Of a stretch of DNA of 64,000 nt, positions 36,601 to 49,424 are shown one piece after another. This DNA comes from Acridotheres tristis (taxonomy: Eukaryota; Chordata; Aves; Passeriformes; Sturnidae). The stretch lies in assembly GCA_037013685.1 (NCBI GenBank), contig CM072894.1:16920949-16984948 (forward strand), given 5' to 3'. A program made the translations under genes and the position numbers. The first letter of the stretch is position 1; each line of letters opens with the position of its first letter. The notes beneath the pieces are model-generated. The model saw only the letters and a program-made list of their open reading frames with translations. It searched no databases and had not been told where the DNA came from.

Positions 36601-39600
36601 TTGCTCAAATCTAACCTTGTATTTCTTGTCTCCACTGTGAGGCCTTTCTGCTGTAATTACCTTCCATGTTGCTCCTTCTCACTATATCTGCCTTTTCTTA
36701 GACTGTAATGGTTTGTGTTTTTCAAAATGTACGTTGATTTTTTTTGAATTTGTGTTTGTTAGTGGAAATTAACTTTACTTAGCATTAGGATTTTAGTGCA
36801 GCTTTCATTGTGCCATCCACTGGTGTTTGGAGCCCACCAAATGCAAATTAAGCTGCCCTACCCTGGAATTGCTGCAGTCTCTATCTAAGGACTCCTCTAG
36901 CCTGCTAAGTATGAGGGGGTTTTTGGCAGGATCTATTTTACCAATACTCTGATAACCACAATACACGCAGAGGTCCCAGTAATGTTCTGCATTCTTGCTG
37001 GATATTGACTATCCTCAAGTCTGTCTGTGAGTTCAGGTTCACATCAATCTGAAAAATGCCATAGGATCCCTCCGTAAGGTCACAAGGAGCCATTTAAAAT
37101 TCAGAGGTTGCAGCAGGAATAACTTTTACCAGGAGACAGGGGGACCTTTAGTCATCCCAACATTAATCTTCAGTAGCCTCAGCACAGTTTACATCTGCAA
37201 GTAGAGGCCTGTTCCTACACCAGGGAAATCAGTACCTCTAAGGCATCCTGTGACTTAGATTTGTACTTCTGGATTTCTCTTCACTCTCCAAACCTTTCTT
37301 CTCAACCCCTTTAAACAAAAAATCTCTGCCCTTGACCCTTTTGTCCAATTTGCTGACTGGCAGAAAGAGCAGTCTCCTCCATTTGCTTAGTCCTTTCCAG
37401 ACTGAACACTTTCTAGATTGTCAGCAAAGTGTGCTTTTGTGGAAAAATTCTCTGTCTCCTGGGCAGTGCAATAGCGAGCTACAACAAGGATCAGACTCAG
37501 TCAGAATTGCAGGATGGCTGCTTCCTTTCTTACTTTGCTCTTCCATGCCCAGGGGAAAAAGCAAACAGGAAGCACCCATGCTTTGAAGGGATGCATGTGA
37601 CAAGTAGAAAGGGGAGGAGTGTGGGCAAGCTGCCCATACATGCAATATTTGTGTTCCCACATCCTGCTCCACTCTGCTTTTCTTGACCAGGCTTGTCTCC
37701 AGATGTATCTTGACTCACCAGACTCGGCCTAGAGCTGAGCAGGAATCACCAGCCATATTATTTGCACAGCAACCCCAAATGCTGTCCATAGGATGCTGTC
37801 CAATGTGGCGTGGTTGCAGCCTTTGCCATTGATTTACCGTGTGTCCTCCTCATGTCATTCCCAAGGCAACTTTCCTTCTCCTGGGAGGCTTTGAGACTGC
37901 CAGAGAAAGCGGAAATTTCCATTGCCTGGGGCCACTGACCAAATTCTCTGTACACAGTCCAGGACTAAATGAGTTAGATGACAGGTGTTACAGATATCAG
38001 GGTGTGTGATGCAAAGGTATGTGCCACTGCACATGTGGTGTTTTCCATGAAGTCTGATACCCTTAAATGGCTGTAAGCTTTAGAGATCTTGCTGAGTATC
38101 TGTGCTGTGCTGCTAAATTTATGCTTGTAATGAGAAAACTGCTGGCGTAGCCTCAAGGCAGGGGAGAGAGGCCCCCATGGTCTCCACTTTACCTCTTTCT
38201 CTGCTCTGGCAGTGCACATCCAGGCACTGCTGCTCACTTGTGGACACATGATGGTATTAGGCTGAATTCAGATCCAAATCCTACAACAAAGGCCAGGTAA
38301 TAAACTTTAGTGCTTCTTAGGAGCAGTGTTGCATTGTCAGATTTACTTCCAAAGGGCTTACACTAATAGCAAGCTAACTTTTATTCTTAACAAGGATTAA
38401 TTCACATTGGATGTTTGGTTGTTTTTAACAAAATACTTGTCCATGACTGTATGTTTTCCTTTATACAGCTTGTCTCTCATTTTGATTTTACTCTAATTAT
38501 TATTTTTCAGGGTTTGCCTCTCTTGCTGTTTCTTTCATTCTTTCATTTTATTCATCCCCAATAAATAATTTTCCCTGAACAGGTGGAGCTTAAATAGTTG
38601 TTTCTGAAAAATTTTGCAGTTTACAGTCTAAACCCACGTTTACCAATGCAGAACTTGGTAATGCCCTTGCAGGCCTCTCAGCAGCACATGCTTATGTTCA
38701 GTAGAGAAGGCGAAAGTAAGAATTAATTCACTTTCTTTTCAAACATAACACAAGCTTCTCCAGTTCCCCATCTTCTTTTCCCCTGTGTTTGCACTGGAAG
38801 CAGCTCTCCTGCACAGCCTTGTTGCTGGACCTGACAGCTCTGTTAAAGGAGGGTGACAGTGTTGCAGGATGTGATGAGTGCAAAGTTCTTTGGCATGGAA
38901 AATCAGGCTATAACATTACATTTGTCTATTTACTTGATGAATAGGATACACTTGTTCTGAAAGACCCAGCTGGCTCCTGGCCTGCACTTATATCACTCAT
39001 GTGGTAAATAACTACACATTTTTAATTCTTAATAAAATATTTATTATATTGGCTATATCAGATTGATGAAATTCTTTCTTCTTCTGATGCTACTGTACTA
39101 CTTCAGTTTTGCACATGAGATATTGTCATATTTTAGCACCTTTCACTTGCTTTAGTTTAATAATTTCATAGTTTAAAACCTCTTTCAGATACTTTCTGTT
39201 TGGTGATATCAGACTGATTTCATCATATGAGAGGATAATTTTCCTCTCTAAGGTGTGCAAAGAAGATAATGGTAGAGGGCCTCTGTCAAACTGTCTTTTT
39301 ATTTCTGTGTTGTCTCATCTGCAAAGTGAGTATCTATGTTTTGTAGCTTTTGGTAGAGAAAATTTCCGCCCAATTTCTTTCACTTTCAGAAGTGGACTGG
39401 TTATTTAAAGGTTTGGTTCTAGTGTTTTCCAGACTAATTTGCACTGGGCAAGCCCATGCCATGGTAAGCAGTTTGATTCCTCAAGGTAGTACCAGCTGAA
39501 CTGGTATGAAACAGTGAATCCTTAGAGTGCCCAGTGAGCCTTCAGAACAACACTGTGAAGGCTGGATAACTATACTGGTTAGCTGGGTTGTCCTAGTTCT

Positions 39601-42600
39601 GTAATGAGCTTAGGTAGTGCTAATTCTGCATCTCACTCAATTGCATGTTACAAGCAGACTCTCTAGCACCTTACTTCCTTACTTTAGTCCTCATTTTTCT
39701 TCCTTTGTCAATTAGATTAATAATAAAAAAAAAAATGCAGTGCTGCATGCATTCAGGAAAAAACCCCAGCAATGTAGCCATTTTTAAGTCAGACCATTTA
39801 ACAATCCAGCACTATAAAGAAAAGTAATTTGTAAGTGGAAGTGAGTTGCAGCCTAAGCTCAAAGGTGCTGCCATCTGTCAAAATGAAATAGTTGTGTTTA
39901 TACAGAACCCTACACCCAAGGACCTCAATGTTAAGACTATTAAACCACATAACATCCCAGTGAGGGACCTAATAGCAGTAAAACTGTTATATAGATCAAG
40001 GAGATAAAACTGAATTAAATGACTTGCCCAAGAAATAACTATCTGCTACCAGCAAGAACAAGAAATGAACTAATTGACCCTGCTTTTCAGAATCTGTTTT
40101 AATCTTGAGACAATTCTGCTTACTCATCCACAACTATTTTGCTCACAGTTTACCTTAACATGTTTTATATAAACAGCCAGAAAACTGTAATGTGTCTGAA
40201 TTATGTGGTGTGTTTTCCAGTACAAAGAGCCCATTAAACATATTCATTTTTCTGTCTGGCTCCTCCAGTTCATAGTTTCATCTCAATGATAAGGCATTAC
40301 GAAGACCTATATTGTATTTTTCATTTGGAAATTTATAGACGGCAATTTTTTTCTTTCCCTGCCAGCTTATCCACTACAGAAGCTAACTTTATACCTCATT
40401 TCTGCCATTGATATGGCTATTTTCTACAATGTGAATGAAATACCTGGCGTGATAAATATTGAAGTGTATCTGCAGTTTCATTTTCACATACAATTGACAC
40501 TTTTCAAAGAATAAAACCGTTGCTGCAGTATTTACTAAGTGTCCCTATTTTAATTCTGATCTTCTTGAAGAGTATTTCAATAGAGCAAGCAATTCAACAT
40601 AATTTCTCTTCATTTATGACCTGTTATATTATTTCAACATAATCATGCAGTAATAGAATGAGTTATGTTTATGACACACCATTCATATTAGAAAATGTGC
40701 ATATAGATACCACAATAATTCTAATATTGCGTTTCACTACCTTTTCAGTGACAGGAGAATGCACCGTTCTGCTACACTGAGTTACAAATGCTATACAATG
40801 TAATCCTGCTGAAATACATGTTTGCATTTTAGTTTTGTAGCGTTAATAATCCTTCTGTATTACCACAAAATTAAGATCAGTTTCAAGTCTGTATATTTTT
40901 GAGTACTGTTTATTTCCACTTTTTGACTTGGTTTGTTAAGTGACTCTTCATCACATTAACTTAGTATATTAAAAACGCACAAGTATAGTGATTGATTTCA
41001 GTGTGTGAGCTCTCCTAACAGTTTTATGTAGTATTTCTATTGCTAGTAGTGTAGAGGTATTTCTACAGCTTGTCTTTGCAAATAGGTTGTCTTCATTCTT
41101 ATTGCTAAGACAGCTTTCTTGCAATATTTTGTAGCTGTCTCTCTGGAGAAAGGGAAACCACTTACGTTGGCTAGAAAGGCTGAAGTTGGGAAATAGGTTG
41201 TTCTGTCTGCCAAGGTTATCAAACTATTAGGAAAATATGCAATGGAACAAGTCCCTTGCAGTTACTACATGACATCTCCTGTGTTTCACTGTCTGTAGCT
41301 GTAACAACCCTTGTACTTCAATGGGCCCGGTTCTTTCACACAACTCTTTTTTGCACCACTTCTGCTCTAGTAGAATCAGTGAAGTCTCTTTTGAGTAGAA
41401 CTATGGAACAGAGAAAGGATTAGAATCCCTATAACGCATGCACAGCCTCTGAGTAACTCAATAAGCTCAATCAATGATGAATGGTAACTCTTCAATAGGA
41501 ATCCTGTCAATTCTGATAGAATTTTTGTCATCCTTTTTATCTATCCCTGATCAACTCTAGACATGTTTTTTAGAAGAACAAAACACTAATTTAATGCGGT
41601 ATAGCTATCACTCATCGTCATCAATGTGAAAAGTTAAATGACTATTTTTCTGATATAAACTATTAGTTTTATAACCTACACTTCAAGAGGAAGAGAAGGA
41701 TAATTGCAATTACAGGGATTTTAGCACACTGGTTATTCAGTTTTGAATTGTTGGACATGAACAGGGAATATTGTGATATACAGGTTTGTTTTTGCTGCCT
41801 TTATACTAAAGACAAACTCAAAAATAATAGCTATTATTTCTGTACATCCTTCAGTTCTGCCTGGTTGAGCCAGGTAAAATTAATTTCAGAGATTCCTGGA
41901 CAGGATTTGCTGGAGCAATGAATTAACCAAAAACAAGTGAAAAGGTAGTGGGCAAAGAGAGTGAGTGTCAATGGCAAAGAAACAGGTAACTCCCAGAATC
42001 CACAAGTCGTGGCTTGGCATCCTCCCAGTTACCAGTGAGAAATTATTTGAAGCAAACATGGCAGAAAAGGCAAAAAGTTACAGGATGTTTTCTGGCTGGA
42101 GTTAGACTTTCAACCACTTTGCTTCTACATCATAATGGTGAAACTTATTCTCCCACTTCTTGTACTGCACAGTTCAGCACTGTGAAAAAAAGAAAAGGAG
42201 ATTTCCTTTTCAGAATTTTAATGGCATCTCTTCTTTAAATGCACTTAAAGACATAGCAATAAAGTGAGGTTGTGCCAAACATGCAAAATGAATATTTGGT
42301 TTTTCCAGGGTTTGAAACAATGGAAACTATAAATATACTAAAGTTCTGTAGAGGTATTTTAAATTTGGTCTGTGATAACCTCTTCTGATTATTATCATGA
42401 GATTAATATTACAGATGAATAATGAGTAACATCACATATGATTTCAGTCAATTGTATAGTTCATCTTGATCTGGAGGAGGAGAAGCATTTCAAATTAATA
42501 CTAAAAAACCCATAACATTTAGGCCCTGGAGCAGTTGGTATTGGAGAAGTTTGGGTCAGGTAGATCCCATGGATTGTCTCCTGTGAGGACTGGTGCTTAA

Positions 42601-42662
42601 AGTGAAATATCTTCTTGGATACTTCTAGGCCTGAGGCAAGGCTTTAGCATTTACTATAACAG
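33691..42662. other. Intron-like interval
   Basis: Nine kilobases with no gene I can support. A GC-richer stretch with overlapping frames on both strands (37330-38250) has no recognisable motif. Other ORFs (34306-34578, 34879-35184 minus and similar) look incidental. Confidence 0.6.
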
Positions 42663-42805
42663 CATCTATTTTGTTGGCTGTGTTTTCTCAAAAGCACTTG
42701 GAAGAGAAAACAGAGAACTTGTGCTCCTTTGAGCTGTTAAAGGTAATTAATTTTATTGATGATCTTATTATTCCTGATACTAATGCTTGTTCTTCCATTT
42801 ACTTT
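42663..42805 (+). pseudogene. Probable dynein exon, linker between AAA2 and AAA3
   Basis: After an acceptor (tttactataacag ending at 42662) the frame reads (x)SILLAVFSQKHLEEK, aligning with (I)SDYQADFSRWWQKEM at the expected exon start and phase. Then FELLKVI(N)F(I)DDLIIPDTN aligns with FPSQGTIFDYYIDPETK. The frame is open to 42883. The invariant WW pair of the family is missing (KH here). The match is moderate and depends on two single-codon insertions, but exon start and order agree. Confidence 0.45.
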
Positions 42806-43049
42806 CATTCTCTAATCCAGCAATGCCTTGACTGTAGAGATAGTAAAAGTTTTAATAGTTTTCAGTTGATGCTATTTTTTTAAGATAATCATATTGTAAT
42901 GTTTGCCTCCACTTTTGTTATTTGCTTTGGATGTTTATTACCATAAGAACCCAACTTTGAATCAGACTGCAGCATTCACTGAAAGACTGAATACCTGATA
43001 TTTCAGAGAAAAGCAGTCATGGGACATGTGTCTTTTCCCTGGACTGCAG

Positions 43050-43269
43050 AGTGGGAGAAGAAATTTGGAAAAGGTCTCCATAAAAGCCATTGATTCCTTT
43101 AAAGTTGGAGGTAGACTGTGGGAGCTTTAGCTTGTTCACCAGTTCTGAGGTGTCCAATTCCTCACCTCATATCTGCCAGTGGAAATTTTTTTACAAGGAA
43201 ACTTCACTAGGAAATTTCAGCATAAAAGGAATGTGTGGGAAAACTAATATAACCTTAGAGTCTTGTAAG
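43050..43269 (+). pseudogene. Probable dynein exon, AAA3 Walker A region, with in-frame TAA
   Basis: Acceptor tcttttccctggactgcag ends at 43049 and donor AAG|gttgct follows 43269. It reads EIWKRSP, then TAA (43081-43083) in place of the family Trp, then LIPLKLEVD (family LVPQFEFD), SLFTSSEV (family LVHTSETT), KFFYKETSLG and finally GMCGKTNIT for the AAA3 P-loop GNAGVGKTVFV. GKT is retained but the preceding glycines are disturbed. The DNA around cttgttcac..cagt..gag is close to the usual coding sequence for LVHTSE. This is a fair match with one stop and small indels. Confidence 0.52.
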
Positions 43270-44163
43270 GTTGCTATTGCTTCCCTGTTGCTATCTGTGG
43301 ATATTTCCGTTATGGTCTTTCTTCGTAGTCCATGGAGAGTTCCCACCTGATATGGACAGAGTGACAAAGTTGTGAAGGTGACTCATACTTGTCTTTTGGA
43401 AGAGGAAGACAAATGTACAAAAGGAGAATCCCCACCAGGGTACAATGGAGATGTTTCCATACTTGCCAAAGTAAACAAGTGAAATCTTCTAGAGAAATGT
43501 TCTCTGGTCACTTACAGAGGTGCTTATGCATTCTTGTATGTCCAAATAGTGACCAGCATATCTGAGGAAAAAGCTACTACTGGAGTTTAAATGCACAGTC
43601 CTAGATACGGGCTCAGAGGGAAATGAGTTCCCAAGAGTTCCAGTTTATTTTGCAGTTTCATTGGGCACTACAAAATAGAGTTGTTGGAGACAAAGAAAGA
43701 AAACCTGAAGAAAATTTAACTTAGATAGACACTGGTACATTAAAAGCACAAAAAATTTGATTCGTGTTGACTTCTTCCTGCAGTTTGGGAAAAACATTTT
43801 TTTAACATATAAGTTCTACTTAAAGCTTTGCTTTAAAAAGCCTCCCTGATGTGCTGAAAGGTTCAAAGAAGTGCTAGGTAGTAACTAGCACAGCCAAGAC
43901 ACAAAACTACTGCATGGTGAGCAAAAGAAGCAATGGATGGAAAATATATTTTCAGATATTGTTCCTGATTTTTTATAACTGTGCTGTCGTCAAATCAAGC
44001 AATGTATTTCCAGTCTGGTTTAGAGGGAATACATGCTCTATTTGGTTACCTGCAATATAGTATTTTTTTTTATTGTTTTGCTATAGTTTTGGTTGTGGCG
44101 AATAATTTGGAGCTGGCTGAATGACAGGGCAAAATGAGATAGTGCCGTTCTTTTTTTCCCCAG

Positions 44164-44235
44164 AAGCCCAATAGTCTACTAATGTGTGCTTCTGGATTTG
44201 TTACCTTTTTGCTTGAAAGGCTTTGAAGCATATTA
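44164..44235 (+). pseudogene. Possible dynein exon trace, AAA3 (PFNYYTTS region)
   Basis: It follows a strong acceptor (ttctttttttccccag ending at 44163). SPIVY, then TAA, then a Leu-rich stretch ending CLKGFE could represent [23 protein letters not shown], with the second Tyr codon changed to a stop. The order is right, but the identity is low. Confidence 0.32.
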
Positions 44236-44627
44236 TATCCAGGAACTCAAAATCACCAGTGTACCCTGGCAAATTTCCAAAAGGATAGAGCAGATAGGAT
44301 CAAGGAAGATGCCCTTTGTCCTTTGGGGTTGTTTCACTTTAAAATACACATATGTGTCTGCAGGAAAAGTGGCTAAGACAGGGTAGGAATTTAGAGTAAA
44401 TACTTTAGGATGCTTGGATACAAATGTTAGTATTCTGTATACAGCCATCTAATAAATCTAGACCAGGACAGATTATAACTTAACGGCCTACATTAGGCAT
44501 ATGCATTGAAATTAATATTTTTTGTATTTCTACTGGATTGTTAATGTGACGAGAAGACAAGCATTCCAACTCAATGAATTTACATTATCTTCTCTTTTTT
44601 TGTTTTGTTTTTTTTTTCCTAAAATAG

Positions 44628-44744
44628 GTAAGGGATTTACAGATTTTTCTGACCTAAAATTATACTTTTTCTATTGTCAATTACAATCACAACAGCCAGA
44701 TTTGCAGTCCTATGCTATTCCAGTAAAAATTTTAATATCTCTAA
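44628..44744 (+). pseudogene. Probable dynein exon, AAA3 Walker B region, degraded
   Basis: Acceptor with a long T tract ends at 44627 and a donor-like gtaatt follows 44744. The frame reads FTDFSDLKLYFFYCQLQ, aligning with YGPGGNKKLIYFIDDMN, then PDLQSYAIPVKILI against PEVDLYGTVQPHTLI. The hydrophobic Walker B strand is recognisable, but the catalytic acidic pair (DD) reads YC. The order is right, just before the secure exon at 45648. Confidence 0.45.
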
Positions 44745-44848
44745 GTAATTTTTTACCAACACAAATGTTCATTCCTGGAATCCTTTTGGATTTTCAGTGA
44801 GGCAAAATCCAACAGACATAATTTAATTATATATGTATCAAACATCTA

Positions 44849-44881
44849 TCCCTCTCCTCTCCCTCTCCCCTCCCCCTTTTC
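44849..44881. repeat. CT-rich simple repeat
   Basis: Pyrimidine-only run of cctct/ccctc units ending in cccccttttc. Confidence 0.85.
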
Positions 44882-45647
44882 TACACATTCAGAATTCCTT
44901 CAGACAAAAAGAACCACCCGGCTTTCTCATATATTGAGAAAATTTTATTGAGCTAATTTGCAGGCTAAAAAACAATGATCCAAGAAGTTAACTACCTGAC
45001 ATTGGTAATCCTGTGCAACATGATATGCAACAGAAGAGAAGCCAGAAGATTACTCTTTAAGTTGCAAGTAAAGCTCTGATAGAGCACTCATGTGGTGGTA
45101 ATGAAAATAGAGCTTTCAAGGGTGCCGTGGAAAGTTAGAGGCGACAAGCTGAACTAATAAAACCATCTATCCCATAGGCAAACAAGGAAGCAGAGTGATT
45201 TTTCAGCCCAGAATCTGCTTAATACATAGGCTAGAAGAGGAGGGATAGTCTAGAACATAAACCCACATTTTGTGGGACTGAAAAGGAGATTGTTGCTGGC
45301 TAATTGGCTGACCTGCAGTTAGACAGAGGAGTTAGCCCTTGTCTTGGAGGTGACTTCTGGAATTTTTTCCTACATGGAAGATATTCCAAATCTACAAATA
45401 CAATTTGGTGAGAGGAGGCCAAATTCGGACCTGTCAACTTTGACACATCCCTTAAAATATTCCAAATGATAGCAATGGTGTGTAAGAGAGTTGTAACAAA
45501 GGATAGATTTTCAGCTCTTTTAACAGAGAGCTATATAATCACACTTTCTTGTAGAAGCATTCAGTGTGAAGATCTGTCAATAGAAATCTCAAACTGTGAA
45601 TATACAATTGCAGTTTATTATCCCTTTGTTATTTTGTAACTGCATAG

Positions 45648-45750
45648 GTATGACAGACAGAAACTGATGTTAAAAGAAATCCACAATTGTCAGTGTGTCA
45701 CATGCATGAATCCCACTGCTGGAAGTTTTTCAGTAAATCAGCATCTTCGG
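45648..45750 (+). pseudogene. Dynein heavy chain exon, AAA3, intact frame
   Basis: This 103-bp exon has a tag acceptor ending at 45647 and a strong donor (CGG|gtaggt). It starts with one base completing a Trp codon, the phase expected for GHW|YDRQK. The frame is uninterrupted and reads [15 protein letters not shown], then [14 protein letters not shown], against the family [15 protein letters not shown] and VACMNPMVGSFTIN, about 75 percent identical. Changes include Q-H for the conserved P-R near the end (SVNQHL for TINPRL). CMNPTAGSF is a highly conserved AAA3 motif. By itself this exon looks functional. It is listed as pseudogene because of the disabled neighbours. Confidence 0.95.
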
Positions 45751-46683
45751 GTAGGTACACTAAATGCCATATTTTAACAAAATGTTTTTGCTCACAGTAA
45801 CTCTCAAGCTCTTAATTTAAGGAGAATGAACATCCTAAGGTTTTGTTACTGTAGTGCACATCAGGCAGATGGTACTCTGTCTTGCACAGAGCAAACAAGG
45901 AACTAAACAGTTGTAAGTACCAGGTAAAAAGTGCCGAGGGGACAGAGTACATAGGGAAACCTTCAGTTAGACCCATTGCCAAAGCATGGCAATTGGAGCC
46001 CACATAAGCAAATAAGTGCTGTATTGTAAAACAATAATCGTGTAAGACACCCCAGGTGTCCTCAAAAGTCCTTTGACTCTCTAAGGAGTACAGTGAAAGA
46101 GTACACAGAGGTCTCCAAACCTTCACACAACTGCAAGATTATTTTTTTTGCCTTTGTGTTGTAAGGATTTATGATGCTACTATTCTTGACAGGGCCTGGA
46201 AACCAGCCACACACAAAAGGGAGAGATGGAAGCATCTGGTGAACTTCAGAGTTCTGTCTTTCATGAAAGATGAACAGACATGAGCAGAACTCTGCCTGAG
46301 GGGTCCTTTTTTTTTTTTTTAGAATTAACTTCATTTTGTGTTAAAATTGTTTCACGAATTCCTAGTTTCAGAATTTTTGTGAGGATGTGTTTGCTATGTT
46401 TTGTCTGCCAGCTCAAATGACCTTTGTGGCAGTTGCATAGCATTTTTTTCTTGCCTTGTGCCAAATCTTGGTTGCCACTGCCTGGCACCTGTGCTCAGGG
46501 TCAGGGGTTTCCATTTTTAAGAAATGAATTCCAAAGACTGGCAAAATGCGTCTGTTAGGATGTGCATGTAGCAATTACCTCCACAGTCACTTTTCTGAAA
46601 GCTTGTGTCTGTGCTATATTTGTTAAATGCATAAACTATTAAAGGAAACAACAATTCAGTTCCCTTAATCCCATTTCTGCCAG

Positions 46684-46998
46684 ACCCACGTGCAAATCCT
46701 CCAAGAGAGCCATGCACCTGTGACCGAGCTGACGGAGCAGCAAAGCAGAGCGGGGGCCTGAGATCAGCTCCCAAACAACCAGACCTCACTGAGTGACAGC
46801 TTGTTTGTGTCCTGAGTGATGTGCAGGATTTGGTTCAGAATCTCACAATGGAATCGCTGCTCTGTGACAGTGACCGTAATGTACTTCAATTCAGTCTCCC
46901 CACAGGAATAACAAAGGCCAAAAAATCCACCACAAGTATGCTGAACTTCAAAAAGAACAACTCTGTGAAAACAGGGAAGCCCGCTAAAATGGGCCACT
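46684..46998 (+). other. CpG-containing coding-like patch, unidentified
   Basis: Higher GC and several CpGs. The + strand reads as broken coding sequence: QILQESHAPVTELTEQQ, then DVQDLVQNLTMESLLCD and FSLPTGITKAKKSTTSML, interrupted by stops and shifts and ending at TAA (46996-46998). A minus-strand frame of 101 codons (46764-47069) overlaps it. I do not recognise the product on either strand. A decayed retrocopy or LINE ORF fragment is the likeliest explanation. Confidence 0.35.
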
Positions 46999-47849
46999 AA
47001 AAGAATTAAATTCTTCCAGGCAGTAAGAACATCTCTGAAGTAGGGACACAGCAGTAGAGCATGCCTCATCTTTTGGGAAAGACTTCAGAAAGGGTGAAAA
47101 GAGCCTGGCATGGCTAATCAGCAAAGGAAAAAAGCTATTAGAAATAAGAAAGATCATTCAGAAAACCAAAGCTGTGTCTAAATGAAGGTAAGAAGGGCTG
47201 CATGCTAAAGACTAAAAATAGAACTGTAATCAAACTAGCCAAATGAGTTTAAAGGCTAACCAGGTTCAGGGAACAGAATTTTCTCTAAACCTTCTTTGAT
47301 CACTTTAGCAGAAATAGATGATGACCAGCACATAAAATGTCAAAATGGCCATGCATTTTTGTACTGATATGTACTGTGAGTAAAACTGGTGCTAATCCCA
47401 CATAGAAACTTTTTTTCTTAAGGAGAGAGTGGGGACATGCAGCATAGGTCTGAGGAAGGATTAACAGTACCAAAAGGGAGATCCATGCTATTTAAAAATA
47501 CTTGAGAAGTTTGGTGATCATGTGAAGTTCTTCCAGGTAGTAGTGATGAGGATCAGTTGGGAAAAATTGCCAAAGTGATTGGGTAATAAAATTAGAGATG
47601 AAATTTAGAGTAAATAAATGTAGAGTACATGTACACTGGGGAAAAAAAGCCTTTTTCATACAGAAGATGATGAGCTCTGAACTGATGATTACCACTGAAG
47701 AGTGACATATGGGGGTTATGATAAATAATTCCATGAAAAGATCATCTCAGTGCTTGGCAGTATTTAAAAAAAAGAAATCAATAGTTAGAAGTTATCAGAG
47801 AACAGAGAACAAACAGAAAATGTAATTATCCCAATGTATAACACCATGA

Positions 47850-48010
47850 CCCACCAGGATGTTGAAAATCAGGTGCAGCTCTAGGCACGTCATTGCAAAA
47901 ATGATGTTTTAGGACTGGAAGAAGTCCAGAGAAGAGCCGCCAAGATGACTTAACCAGATAGCACTAAAAGGAGGCAACACGAGCAGCTGTATTAGAGATC
48001 TAGAAAACCA
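47850..48010 (+). mobile_element. Possible internal CR1 fragment
   Basis: The stretch ggtgcagctctaggcac, then gaagtccagagaagagccgc and caagatga, resembles the CR1 region around cagctctgggg and gtccagaggagggccacgaa. It is diverged, with poor edges. Confidence 0.5.
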
Positions 48011-49343
48011 CAACTGCTAGCAAGAAGGTATGTGCAGACTCACTGCTGGCCCTTACAGTGCAAGAACATGTGAAAAGAATTGGAGAGAGTTTAAAACAAG
48101 AGAGACTTCATGCAGTGGATAAAGGACTTTTGCAACTCCTTTCCAAAGGCTTTGATGAACACAGGTTTTCATGCAATCAAGGGGAGACCAGAGTTTATAA
48201 CTGGAAGGGTGCTACCTTATGTGTGTAGATAAAGCACAACCCACTCAGAAAATCTCCCGAGCCAAAAATATTCAGAAACTATGAGAGAATTAGGGGGAAA
48301 TACCATATGTTTTTGTGCTGGTTTTATTCTCATCAGGTGACTGCTGCTATCTCATAGTCTGATTAAATCCCTTCTCTGGCCCAGTATGGCTGCCCATGTG
48401 TGTGATCACGGGTAATTACAGATGCAAACTTTGCACATCCCAACAGTTGTAACATATCTTGCTAAATTAAACCATAGGTTTTTTTGAGATAAAGTATCAA
48501 AATGATATTATAATCTTAATACAAAGTAAGACCATGACCCTTTATAATTAGTGACTGGCACTGTTTTCCTATAAGGGAGCTGCTGATAACGAGATTCAGT
48601 GTTGGCTGTGAGAGTTGAGACAGTGGTGTCTTGGCTGTGGGACAGTGCTAAAGTGGGCAGGTTCAGTTGGTGTTTCAACCGTTCATCCATAGCCTTGAAC
48701 AAGAAGCTCAGGTTCACTTCTTTTCACCTGCTAATTTCAGCTGAAATTAAGAAAGCTGATTAAGTAGAAAGGAAGGAGTCCTTCTATCTTCAGTAGCAGA
48801 CAGACCTTGTGCCTGCCTACGAGGAGGTGTTAGTCTCTTTTTATACTTATATTTCACTGGTTGCTCAGAAATATGTTTAGCATGGTTTATTGCTCTACAT
48901 TAAGTTCTTTCCTAAGCAGCAACTTTCATCTGTGTAGTTTTAGTATCTTTTAATACCTGGAAATATATAGATTTTTTTTAAGTGTTTAAGCATTTATTCA
49001 TTTATTGTAACCATCTTTCCAGCTTCTGAAACTCTGTATTGTATTTGAACTTGTCAGCAATATTTTGTTTTGTAGTAGAATTGAGAAATGTATCTCAAAT
49101 AGCTTCACATACTGCTTGTTCTAACTGTTAAGAATCACTGTTCTGATACAGCCTATATTTTGCATATTACAGTATATTTTGTAATTAAGTTAATTACAAA
49201 TGTTCTGTGATATGATGCTGTTTGGAAATGTTGACTGATACAAAGTGTAATTTCTAGAAAAGTGTGTGAGTCTTAGAAATTTCTGTCTAGCTGTGTTTTT
49301 TAAGCTTTCTGGTTTATAGGTATTATTTTTTTCTTTCACACAG

Positions 49344-49424
49344 GAATGAACACTGAAAATGAGGGATTTTGTGTTTTGCCCAGTCCTATCTGAGCCACAC
49401 CAAGGGGAAAAAAGCCATCCTCAG
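49344..49424 (+). pseudogene. Possible dynein exon trace after the AAA3 exon
   Basis: Strong acceptor (ttttttctttcacacag ending at 49343) and donor (CAG|gtaatt). The 81 bp are 27 whole codons in the phase left by the previous exon. The frame has TGA at codon 2, then MRDFVFCPVLSEPHQ, comparable with RHFTVFAFNFPSLDA if one codon is lost. The splice borders are better than the sequence match. Confidence 0.35.

Larger units (their letters stand above)
45751..49343. other. Intron-like interval with unexplained coding-like patch
   Basis: It contains the patch at 46684-46998, a possible CR1 piece at 47850-48010, and several minus-strand open frames (45812-46126, 46062-46334, 46261-46488, 46517-46789, 46764-47069, 47492-47734) that overlap each other and show no known motif. 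Confidence 0.55.

Noticed and set aside
38120..38160. gagaaaactgctggcg resembling the ENCWKF coding sequence
   Set aside because: Out of order by 20 kb, and no flanking similarity. A chance word match.
45812..47069. Chain of minus-strand open frames suggesting a minus-strand gene
   Set aside because: The frames overlap in different phases, have no common motif, and partly shadow the + strand patch at 46684-46998.
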